A model generated the notes under the pieces. The model saw nothing but the letters and a program-made list of their open reading frames with translations. It was not told the origin of the DNA and did not search any database. From assembly GCA_964618455.1 (NCBI GenBank), contig CAZUAQ010000057.1, positions 1 to 31,414 on the forward strand: 31,414 nucleotides of DNA, written 5' to 3'. Source of the DNA: CAZUAQ01 sp964618455. Its GTDB lineage: Bacteria; Planctomycetota; Phycisphaerae; UBA1845; PWPN01. The translations under genes and the position numbers were made by a program. Within the stretch, counting starts at the first letter, position 1. Each line of letters opens with the position of its first letter. Below are positions 14,367 through 22,202 of this stretch, piece by piece.

Positions 14367-17300
14367 ATGGGTACGATATCATCCAGTGTCGGGCTGATCT
14401 CCGGATTGGACATCGAGAATCTCGTCAGCCAGCTTGTCCAGCTCGAGGCCCAGCCCCTGCGTTTGCTGGAAAACCGCATCGTCGAGGCGCAGGCCCGGCA
14501 GACGGCGTTCGAGGCGCTGCGCGTCAGCTTTCAGGCCTCGCAGGGCGCGATCAACCGGCTCGCGCAGGCATCCTCGTTCCGGGTGAAATCGGCGAACAGC
14601 TCCAACGAGGATGTACTTACCGCGACCGCCACCACCCAGGCCGCCATCAACAACTACACCTTCCGCGTCAAGCAACTGGTGTCGAGTCAGCAATTGATCA
14701 GCCGCGCCGGATTCGCCACGGCGGACAGCACCTCCGTCGGCGCGGGTGAATTGATCTTCCGCAGTGCGGATGCCGGGGTGAAGCCTGAAACCCTGCTGAG
14801 TGAACTGAATAACGGCAACGGAGTCAGCCGCGGGCGCATCCGCGTGGTCGATTCTTCCGGCAACGCGGCGGAAGTGGATCTGCGCTTCGCGTTGAACGTT
14901 TCGGACGTGATCGACGCCATCAACGATGCTTCCGGGATCGATGTTCGCGCGCGGGTCAGTGGCGATCGCGTCGTCATTGAAGATCGCGCGGGCGGGACGA
15001 GTGATCTGCGCGTGGAGGACGTCGGGGGAGGGACGACCGCCCTGGAATTGGGGATTCGCGCGTCCAGCGCCAACGGGCTTATTACCGGCAACGACGTGTT
15101 CAGCCTCCACAATGCCACACGTCTCGATAAACTCAACGACGGGCGGGGCATTCGGGTCAATGCCGAGCTGGAGAATGATCTTCGTGTCACATTGAGTAAC
15201 GGTCGCGTATTCGAGCTCGATTTGAGCAGCAACGCCAACCTGGATACCTCCCTGGCGGAGCTGAACGATGGTGAAGGCGTCGGCGAGGGAACGATACGGA
15301 TTACCAATCGCTCGGGAGACGCGATCGAACTCACGCTGACGGGGGAGGAGACGTTCGCCGAAGTCAACGCGTTGATCGACCAGGTCCAGCCGGGGTTCGG
15401 AGTCCAGATCAGCAGCGTGAGCGGCTCAGGGGCCATCACGGTCAGCGATTCGACCACGGGCACCGGGACGCTGAAAATTGAAGACATCTCTGGCGCCGTG
15501 GCGGAGAATCTCGATCTGGTCGGCGAAAGCGAAGAGGGAGAATCGACGCTCGCCGGGCAGGCGGCCTTCAATTTCGATACGATCGGGGCGTTGATCAGTC
15601 GCTTCGCCAATGCACGCGATACCAGCGGTGTGGCCAACGGGGGCGACCTGACCCTCGAGTTGGTCGACAACGGACTGCGCCTGACGGACAACACGGGATC
15701 CTCGGCCACGATCGAAGCCCTGGGGACCTCGCAGGCCCTGGTGGACCTCGGTCTGGAAGGGGGCTTCAACGGAGGCACGATCGACACGCGCGACCTGATC
15801 GCCGGCCTGAACACGGTGCTCTTGGATTCACTGAACGGCGGACGGGGCTTCGCGCTGGGCTCCGCCACGTTCACGCTGAAGGATGGCACTTCTTCCGGAC
15901 CGATCGATTTCTCCGCCGCCAATACGCTTGAGGACGTTCTCGATCGCATCGAGAATATCGACGGCCTCGAGGCCGAGGTCGGCGAGGGCGGAGTTGGCAT
16001 CGTCATCACGGATACGACCGGCGGGGCGGGTACGCTTTCGATCAGCGGCACCGGGCTTGATGAGTTCGACCTTTCCACGAACAGCGTCGGACAGATCGTT
16101 TCCGGCGATCTCCACCGCCAGCACATCTATGAAAACACGGAACTCGAGACGCTTCGCGGTGGACAGGGCATCGAAACCGGCGCCTTCCAGATCACCGATC
16201 GCGCCGGCGGCGTGGCCACGGTTGTGATCGATCAAAACGACCAGACCGTGGGCGACATCATCGACGCGATCAACTCCGCCGGGATCGGCATCGTTGCGCG
16301 ACTGAGTGACCACGGCGACGGCATCACGGTGGAGGACACCTCAGGCGGCAGCGGGTCGCTGAGCATCAGTGAGCAGGGATCGACGACGACGGCGGCGGAT
16401 CTCGGACTCGTCGGCGAATCGGACCAAGGTGTGATTGCAGGAAGCTTCTCGGGCGTGATTGACATCGATGCCGGCGACACGTTGAACGATGTCGTGAGCA
16501 AGATCAATGATTCGAACGTCGGGTTGCGGGCCAGCGTGATCAACGACGGCAGCCCGAACAATCCTTACAAACTGATCGTGACTTCGCAGACGCCCGGCAG
16601 TGCCGGTGAGTTCGTTTTCACCGGATCGGGTACGAAGATCGATCTCAATGTGATGAGCGAGGCGCAAGACGCGCTCCTCGTGGTCGGCGATCCCGATTCG
16701 CCGAACTCCGTCTTGATCTCGAGCAGTTCCAACACGATCGAGGACGCCATCGACGGTGTGACGCTCGATCTGCACAACACGAGCGATGCACCCGTGAACG
16801 TCACGATCGATCAGGATATCGATTCGATCGTGGAAGACGTCAAAACATTCGTGGAGACGTTCAACGCCACCCTGACGCGGATTGACGAACTGACCGGCTT
16901 TGACCCGGAAACGGAACAACGCGGCGCGCTGTTCTCCGAGAGTTCGATCCGCTCGCTGACGGCGCGCGTGTTCCGGGTGCTGGGCAGCGCGGTGAACGAC
17001 CCCGAGCTGGATATTCGCACGCTGGGGCAGATCGGCATCTTCATCGATTCGAGCGGAGGACAGGGCGCGCGGTTAACCATGAACCGCACCTTTGAAAACG
17101 GGCTGACCATCGATGGAGAGGCACGACTGCGGGAACTTCTCGAAGAAGACATCACTGCCGTGAGCGATTTCTTCACGCGCTTCGAGATCGAAGAAGTCGA
17201 CGGTGAAGAGCAGATCAATAACATCGGTTTCGCGGCACGGTTCAAGCAGGAACTGGATAACATCGCCAACGGGTTCGACGGCGTCCTCATCACCGAGAGC

Positions 17301-17516
17301 CAGCGCATCCAGGACCGGATCGACCTCTTCCAGGAGCGCGCCGAGCGACTGCAGGAGCTATTGGATCGTAAGGAGGACCGCCTGTTCGCGCAGTTTCAGT
17401 CGATGGAAACGGCCCTGGCCAACCTCCAGGGTCAGCAATCGTCGCTGGCGGCGCTGTCGAACCTGGCGGGCAGCCTCGCCTCCTCCGGGGGCGGCGGGGG
17501 CATCCCGCTCGGCTAG
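14367..17516 (+). CDS. fliD: Flagellar filament cap protein FliD (hook-associated protein 2), oversized
   Basis: FliD caps the growing filament and guides flagellin folding. The N-terminal FliD_N domain is at about 5-110 (SSVGLISGLDIENLVSQLVQ, then RVSFQASQGAINRL). The C-terminal FliD_C domain is at about 785-1040 (AIDGVTLDLHNT, VKTFVETFNATLTRIDELTGFD, then a coiled coil QDRIDLFQERAERLQELLDRKEDRLFAQF). The total is 1049 residues against roughly 450-700 for most FliD. The extra 400 residues are five or more Flagellin_IN-like modules, beginning LSELNNGNGV (about 142), LDKLNDGRGI (251), LAELNDGEGV (295), LDSLNGGRGF (485) and LETLRGGQGI (592). GGGAGG six bases before the ATG sets the start. It lies between the flagellins and fliS, as in many flagellar loci. 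Confidence 0.95.
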   Translation: MGTISSSVGLISGLDIENLVSQLVQLEAQPLRLLENRIVEAQARQTAFEALRVSFQASQGAINRLAQASSFRVKSANSSNEDVLTATATTQAAINNYTFRVKQLVSSQQLISRAGFATADSTSVGAGELIFRSADAGVKPETLLSELNNGNGVSRGRIRVVDSSGNAAEVDLRFALNVSDVIDAINDASGIDVRARVSGDRVVIEDRAGGTSDLRVEDVGGGTTALELGIRASSANGLITGNDVFSLHNATRLDKLNDGRGIRVNAELENDLRVTLSNGRVFELDLSSNANLDTSLAELNDGEGVGEGTIRITNRSGDAIELTLTGEETFAEVNALIDQVQPGFGVQISSVSGSGAITVSDSTTGTGTLKIEDISGAVAENLDLVGESEEGESTLAGQAAFNFDTIGALISRFANARDTSGVANGGDLTLELVDNGLRLTDNTGSSATIEALGTSQALVDLGLEGGFNGGTIDTRDLIAGLNTVLLDSLNGGRGFALGSATFTLKDGTSSGPIDFSAANTLEDVLDRIENIDGLEAEVGEGGVGIVITDTTGGAGTLSISGTGLDEFDLSTNSVGQIVSGDLHRQHIYENTELETLRGGQGIETGAFQITDRAGGVATVVIDQNDQTVGDIIDAINSAGIGIVARLSDHGDGITVEDTSGGSGSLSISEQGSTTTAADLGLVGESDQGVIAGSFSGVIDIDAGDTLNDVVSKINDSNVGLRASVINDGSPNNPYKLIVTSQTPGSAGEFVFTGSGTKIDLNVMSEAQDALLVVGDPDSPNSVLISSSSNTIEDAIDGVTLDLHNTSDAPVNVTIDQDIDSIVEDVKTFVETFNATLTRIDELTGFDPETEQRGALFSESSIRSLTARVFRVLGSAVNDPELDIRTLGQIGIFIDSSGGQGARLTMNRTFENGLTIDGEARLRELLEEDITAVSDFFTRFEIEEVDGEEQINNIGFAARFKQELDNIANGFDGVLITESQRIQDRIDLFQERAERLQELLDRKEDRLFAQFQSMETALANLQGQQSSLAALSNLAGSLASSGGGGGIPLG

Positions 17517-17580
17517 ATTGCTCCGCGCGACACAGGGCGTCCTTCGGAGTGAGATGGGCCGGATTACCGGACCCGCGGCA

Positions 17581-17614
17581 GGGGAACATTTCCCCAAGGA
17601 ACCCGGGGGAATGT
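17581..17614 (+). promoter_or_regulatory. Two mutually exclusive hairpins between fliD and fliS
   Basis: GGGGAA-CAT-TTCCCC (17581-17595) is a perfect six-pair hairpin. ACATTTCCCC (17586-17595) can instead pair with GGGGGAATGT (17605-17614), ten pairs with one U-G. The two structures share the TTCCCC strand and cannot coexist. No T run follows either. Confidence 0.4.
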
Positions 17615-17636
17615 CGTGAACACCCCTTCCTCCCTT

Positions 17637-17644
17637 GCCGATAA
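17637..17644 (+). promoter_or_regulatory. Sigma-28-like -10 box immediately upstream of fliS
   Basis: GCCGATAA is an exact match to the sigma-28 -10 consensus. A weak TGAA lies 16 bases upstream in place of TAAA. The box ends nine bases before the fliS ATG, so transcription would begin at or next to the start codon. Confidence 0.4.
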
Positions 17645-17653
17645 CAACTGCGC

Positions 17654-18130
17654 ATGAGCACGGTATCGAACGAATATCTCCGAAACGCCGTCCTGACGGC
17701 CTCTCCCGAGCAGTTGCACTTGATGCTCTACGACGGGGCCATCCGGTTTGCGCGTCTGGGCATCGATGGCATCCGCCATAAGAAGTGGGAAGACGCCTTC
17801 AACGGGTTCAGCCGGGCACAGAAGATCCTGCTCGAGATGCTCAACGCCCTGAACTATGACGTGGATGAGGATCTCTGCAAGCGCATGGCGTCGCTCTACT
17901 CCTTCATCTACCGCAAGCTCGTCGAGGCGAGCGTCCACCGGAATCCGGACGTCGGCGAAGAGGCGCTCAAGCTGCTCGAGTATCAGCGCGAAACGTGGGT
18001 CATGCTGATGGAGAAGCTTCAGAGTGAACGCAAGGAGGACTCCTCCGGCGAAGGTCCGTCGCCCGTACATCATGGGGAGTTCGCGGCGACTGAGGACGCG
18101 ACGTACGGCCATGTCAGCTTCGAGGGCTGA
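17654..18130 (+). CDS. fliS: Flagellin export chaperone FliS
   Basis: FliS binds the C-terminal helix of flagellin in the cytoplasm, keeping it from polymerising before export. The 158-residue protein shows the family's helical bundle: NEYLRNAVLTASPEQLHLMLYDGAIRF near residues 6-32, then FNGFSRAQKILLEMLNAL and ALKLLEYQRETWVMLMEKL. It is slightly longer than most FliS because of a C-terminal tail of about 30 residues rich in Ser, Glu and Gly. No Shine-Dalgarno is visible before the ATG; instead GCCGATAA lies nine bases upstream, so a leaderless message is possible. Coupled translation from fliD is unlikely, as the gap is 137 bases. Confidence 0.93.
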   Translation: MSTVSNEYLRNAVLTASPEQLHLMLYDGAIRFARLGIDGIRHKKWEDAFNGFSRAQKILLEMLNALNYDVDEDLCKRMASLYSFIYRKLVEASVHRNPDVGEEALKLLEYQRETWVMLMEKLQSERKEDSSGEGPSPVHHGEFAATEDATYGHVSFEG

Positions 18131-18144
18131 CCTCTCCCTCCGCC

Positions 18145-18173
18145 TTGACCACCTATCGAGCCCTTTTTATAGT
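18145..18173 (+). promoter_or_regulatory. Near-consensus sigma-70 promoter
   Basis: TTGACC (18145-18150) and TATAGT (18168-18173) are 17 bases apart, each one mismatch from consensus. It lies just after fliS and would start transcription near 18180, giving the TPR gene a leader of about 120 bases. Confidence 0.75.
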
Positions 18174-18301
18174 CCGTCGTGAAGCTGAACTCGGCAGCGA
18201 ACCTCTCGTGGGCAGGGGCGTACAATCCATGGAACCCATTGCGCAGTCATCCCTCGGGCCTTGCCGGTCGGATCGAACTTCGATGGTCAGGAGCGGTCAT
18301 C

Positions 18302-19792
18302 ATGACCACCGCTGAATGCAAGAACAACAGCAGCTACCGCCACATGGTCGCCCGGCGATTCCTGCGCGGGGCGTGCGGATCCATGTTCGCAGCCGCCATT
18401 CTGATGTCGGCGATAGTGCTTCGGGCACAGGAGCCGGCTCAGCCGGGACTTGCCCTGCCGGATCCGTCCGAGGCGAACGAGGCCCTCCCCGGCGATGAGG
18501 AGCGTGAGCTGACCCTGCCCGCCGACATGCTCGAGGTGCCGGGGATCACGCAAGGCATGACCTTCGATGAGTTGATTACCGCCGCGCAGGAGGCGATCGA
18601 CGCCCGGCAGCTCGATGACGGGGAGAAAATCCTGAGCTACCTGTTGACAGTCTCCCCCGAGGAGATCCGGGCGAAGACCCTGATGGCCTACGTCTGCGAT
18701 CTGCAGATCAGCGTGATGAAGGCGGCGGGCCCGGAGTTCGCGGATGAGGCCGAGCAATACCAGGCGTGTGCAGTCGAGAACTACATGGCTTCGGCGCAAC
18801 TTGCGCTCGAACGTGATCGCTTCAACGCCGCCGAACGCGGTTTCAAACGGGTGCTCCGTTACGAACCGGCGAATGCCGAGGCCAAGCTGGGGATGGCCCG
18901 TGTCTACGCCGCGACGGATCGAAGCATGCTCGCGATCGAAACCTACCGCGACTACAACAAGAGCGAGGAAGGGGAGACCAACGCGCAGTCCTGGCTGGAA
19001 CTCGGGCAGGTGTATCGCAAGAACGGCCTGTCCGGTCAGGCAATTTCCGCGCTGCAGCAGGCAGTAAAACTCAATCCCGAAAATCCAGACATCCACCATG
19101 AACTGGCCATGACCTACCTGGACGATAATCGCAAGGACGAGGCGGCCGAGGCTGCGCAGGATGCGATGACCAAGGGCGGACTTCGTGACAACTTCCACAA
19201 ATATGTGAATCTCATGGCCAGGGTGCAGGCCGCCAACGGAGCGTGGATCGAGTCGGCGCAGTCGGCAGCACAGGCGATCAGTCTTGCGCGGGAACAACTG
19301 GCCAAGCAGCCCGACGATGTCCAATTGCTGCTGGCCACCGTCACCTATCACAACTCCTTCGAGCGGGCATTGAACAACCAGCTTGGCCAGATGGCGCGCA
19401 TTCCCAACCCTGACCCCGGATTGCTCACCGATTTTCGGATCGATCTGGCCCGTTCGATGGCGGAAAGGTCCGCCTCGGAGCGGCTCCTGAACCTGCATAA
19501 TGCCCTGCAGACGTTGCCCGTGGCCGAGGGGGACAATCGGAACAATCTACGCCTGCTGTTGATACAGGCGGAACTGGAGATCAACGTCAAGAAGCTGGAA
19601 GATGCCGCCGCAACATGCCAACGCATTCTGGCCATTGATCCGAACAACGCCGCCGTCCAGCAGCTCCTTCGCCAACTGCCCTCGAGCCTGCGGCCGTCAC
19701 TCAAGAGGGAGGCGGTCACGTCGGCGAACGATGGAGCGTCGCCCGGCGGACCTGCCTCGTCGAACGACGATGGGGCCGGCGTCGCTCCATGA
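18302..19792 (+). CDS. Secreted or membrane-anchored TPR repeat protein
   Basis: A 496-residue protein with an N-terminal signal or anchor (basic residues to 22, hydrophobic 26-40, then RAQEPAQ), so it acts in the periplasm or on the membrane. At least four tetratricopeptide repeats are readable: ERDRFNAAERGFKRVLRYEPANAEAKLGMA, the following YAATDRSMLAIETY unit, the AQSWLELGQVYRKNGLSGQA unit with LNPENPDIHHELAM, and a C-terminal LEDAAATCQRILAIDPNN unit. Such repeats bind other proteins; the partner is unknown. The ATG at 18302 is chosen because AGGAG lies eight bases before it; a GTG at 18179 in the same frame is inside the promoter region. The C-terminus is a Ser/Gly/Asp-rich tail. A link to the preceding flagellar genes is not shown, since it has its own promoter. 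Confidence 0.85.
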   Translation: MTTAECKNNSSYRHMVARRFLRGACGSMFAAAILMSAIVLRAQEPAQPGLALPDPSEANEALPGDEERELTLPADMLEVPGITQGMTFDELITAAQEAIDARQLDDGEKILSYLLTVSPEEIRAKTLMAYVCDLQISVMKAAGPEFADEAEQYQACAVENYMASAQLALERDRFNAAERGFKRVLRYEPANAEAKLGMARVYAATDRSMLAIETYRDYNKSEEGETNAQSWLELGQVYRKNGLSGQAISALQQAVKLNPENPDIHHELAMTYLDDNRKDEAAEAAQDAMTKGGLRDNFHKYVNLMARVQAANGAWIESAQSAAQAISLAREQLAKQPDDVQLLLATVTYHNSFERALNNQLGQMARIPNPDPGLLTDFRIDLARSMAERSASERLLNLHNALQTLPVAEGDNRNNLRLLLIQAELEINVKKLEDAAATCQRILAIDPNNAAVQQLLRQLPSSLRPSLKREAVTSANDGASPGGPASSNDDGAGVAP

Positions 19793-20137
19793 CACTCTTT
19801 CAGGTACTTCGATCGCTTCTTATGCCCATCCGGCCCGGTGCCGCAGGACTGGTAAGCCCAGGGATTGCAGGTCATCCGCCGGACGATTCCATATTCCCGA
19901 GCTGTCGTGAAAGGCAACGATCCGAATCGGCAGTTGAAACGATACTCCCTGTCCGAATGTGAAGCCGGGAGCCGACTACGCGAAGACCGGCATTGGGGAC
20001 CATTTCAAGTCTTCTTTGAACGATTCCATCCACAGTCATCGACTCTCGTCCGTTATTCGTGCAGTGTGGTCGAGGAATGGTGTACAATGAAGATCACAAC
20101 CCGGCTGCGGAGACGGGTGAGGCACAGGAATTAGAAG
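19793..20137 (+). other. Intergenic region before the GH39-like gene
   Basis: About 345 bases without a supported gene. A TACAAT box at 20083-20088 is the only promoter-like element; no matching -35 was found. No terminator or RNA was recognised. Confidence 0.5.
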
Positions 20138-22087
20138 TTGAATCTGCACCCTATGAGGCACCATCGATTTCGGATTGTATCCGTCATGCTGCTCCTGCTC
20201 TGCGCGCGTGCGGAAGCGGCCGATATCACCGTGGACTTCACACAGTCCCTCGGTACGCAATCCATGCAGTGGGGCACCAACGAGGTGACCGGCCAGCTGA
20301 ATCCCAGCACGGTTGCCTCCTCCCGGCTTGCGGACATCAACAGCATGAACATCCGTCTCTGGATCGGCGGCGGTATCCGCCCCGGCGAGAGCAACTGGAA
20401 CTGGTCTGTGCTTGACGACGGTGTCACCCGGATTCTCGGCGCCGGCGCCACGCCGATGATCTGCTTCGCCGGCATTCCGGATTGGATGGCGGAGACACCG
20501 TATCCCGGCAAACCCGACACCTGGAACCATCCGCGTGACCTCACGGAATGGGGCAACTACTGCGTGTCGATCGTGGCCCATGCCGCCAGCCAGGGCCACC
20601 CGGTCGACGACTGGTACTGGGAGATCTGGAACGAACCCAACAATGGCGGCGTGTCCGGCAGTTGGTCCACGAACGAATACCTCGAACTCTACGACGCGGC
20701 GGCGATTGCCCTCCGCGCGAACTTCCCCAACCTCCGCATCGGCGGGCCTTCTGTCGACCATCCCTCCGAGCATTGGATCAAGCCGCTGCTCGACGGCCAC
20801 GACGTGCAGTTCATCACCTGGCATCGCTACGGTGCGTGGGACCCGAACCTGTCCAAGTCCTCATCGAGCTATCTGTCCGAGACGTACATCTACGGCGACC
20901 ACGCGGCGCTGGTTAAAGGCTGGATTGAGGAGATCCGCCCGGGGGAGGGGATCCTGAACGTCTGTGGCGAGATCAATCTCAATGCGTACTGCTGCCCGAT
21001 CGACAGCCGGATCTGGGAGCCGATGTTGATCCCCTGGTACACGTCGGTGATGAATCATCTCATGCGGAACGGCTGCGATGTTGAGCAGTTCTTCGTCGGC
21101 ACCGACAAGAGCTGGCCGAACTATGGCCTGTTCCTCGGCACCGGGGCCGACGCCGGGCTCCCCAGTCCCGCCTTCATGGCCAAGGAACTGTTCACCTCGT
21201 CCGCGCCGGTCGGGTCGACCCTTGTCTCCACCAACTCGAATGACAGTGACGTCGAGGTCCTGGCCACCTCCGGACCGGATCAGCCCAACCGCATCATCCT
21301 CATCCACAAGTCGAGCGGATCCACCCCCGTCACGGTGAACGTTACCGGGCCTAACGTGACCGCCGGCGTCCGGTATACCGTCGACGCGAATGCGTACAAC
21401 GCAGGATCCTACGCGACGGAGACCGTCGGCGGAGGTCAGGCACAAAGCATGACGCTCAACGGTTACGCGCTGGAGGTCGTGGAACTCTGCGTCGATGGCG
21501 AGCTTTGCGCCCCCGACCTGGATACCGATGGCATCCTGAATGCCCTCGACAACTGCCCGGAGGACTGGAACCCCAACCAGGCCGACACCGACGGCGACGG
21601 ACCCGGGGATGCCTGCGACGCCTGCCCACTCGATCCGCTGAACGATGCGGATCAGGACACGTATTGCGGCAGTGTCGATAACTGTCCCGCGATCGCCAAT
21701 GCGGACCAGGCGGATGGGGACGAGGACACGATCGGCGACGCGTGCGACAATTGTCCCGAAACCGCCAACCTCAACCAGCAGGACACCGATCTGGACGGTG
21801 TCGGGAACGCCTGCGATCTCTGCCCGTCCACGCCCATCGATGCTTTCGTCAGCGAATACGGTTGCCCGACGTCCCGCGCCGATTTTGATCGCGATGGGGA
21901 CGTCGACATGGAGGATTTCGGTCGGCTCCAGGCCTGCATCAGTGGATCGGGCATCGCGCAGGACGCACCCGATTGCCTCGAAACCCGCCTGGACGCGGAC
22001 GACGATATCGACGAGTACGATGTCTCGCATTTCCGCGACTGCCTCAGCGGTGTCAACATTGCAGCGGACCCCGCGTGCGATCCCTAG
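20138..22087 (+). CDS. Secreted GH39-like glycoside hydrolase with thrombospondin type 3 repeats and a dockerin-like tail
   Basis: A 649-residue secreted protein. A signal peptide (1-27, ending ARAEA) precedes a TIM-barrel hydrolase of about 29-450. The motif WEIWNEPNNG gives acid/base Glu166. Glu278 in VCGEINLNA is a fitting nucleophile, 112 residues on, as in GH39 and related clan A enzymes that act on xylosides or uronides. Residues 460-570 hold three or four thrombospondin type 3 repeats (DTDGDGPGDACDACP type, Cys and Asp rich, calcium binding). Residues 580-649 have two EF-hand-like units (DFDRDGDVDMEDF and LDADDDIDEYDV), as in dockerin type I. TTG at 20138 is used because AGGA lies seven bases upstream; ATG at 20153 is the alternative and keeps the signal peptide. 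The substrate is not predictable. Confidence 0.85.
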   Translation: MNLHPMRHHRFRIVSVMLLLLCARAEAADITVDFTQSLGTQSMQWGTNEVTGQLNPSTVASSRLADINSMNIRLWIGGGIRPGESNWNWSVLDDGVTRILGAGATPMICFAGIPDWMAETPYPGKPDTWNHPRDLTEWGNYCVSIVAHAASQGHPVDDWYWEIWNEPNNGGVSGSWSTNEYLELYDAAAIALRANFPNLRIGGPSVDHPSEHWIKPLLDGHDVQFITWHRYGAWDPNLSKSSSSYLSETYIYGDHAALVKGWIEEIRPGEGILNVCGEINLNAYCCPIDSRIWEPMLIPWYTSVMNHLMRNGCDVEQFFVGTDKSWPNYGLFLGTGADAGLPSPAFMAKELFTSSAPVGSTLVSTNSNDSDVEVLATSGPDQPNRIILIHKSSGSTPVTVNVTGPNVTAGVRYTVDANAYNAGSYATETVGGGQAQSMTLNGYALEVVELCVDGELCAPDLDTDGILNALDNCPEDWNPNQADTDGDGPGDACDACPLDPLNDADQDTYCGSVDNCPAIANADQADGDEDTIGDACDNCPETANLNQQDTDLDGVGNACDLCPSTPIDAFVSEYGCPTSRADFDRDGDVDMEDFGRLQACISGSGIAQDAPDCLETRLDADDDIDEYDVSHFRDCLSGVNIAADPACDP

Positions 22088-22190
22088 GCCCGGCCCGTGC
22101 CATGCAGGGATGACCGACCGCGTGATGGCAGGCTTCAAGTGAAAGTTCCTTCATGTCTCGCGGCCGCTACTGGACCGCACCGATCGGGTG

Positions 22191-22196
22191 TATAAT
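22191..22196 (+). promoter_or_regulatory. Perfect -10 box next to the alaC start
   Basis: TATAAT, six bases before the ATG at 22203. No good -35 at 16-18 bases. Transcription would start at about the first base of the start codon, matching the lack of a ribosome binding site. Confidence 0.5.
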
Positions 22197-22202
22197 CCGG
22201 AC

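Noticed and set aside
20861..22138. Minus-strand open frame of 425 codons opposite the GH39-like gene
   Set aside because: Antisense of Asp-rich repeats; no motifs, no ribosome site.
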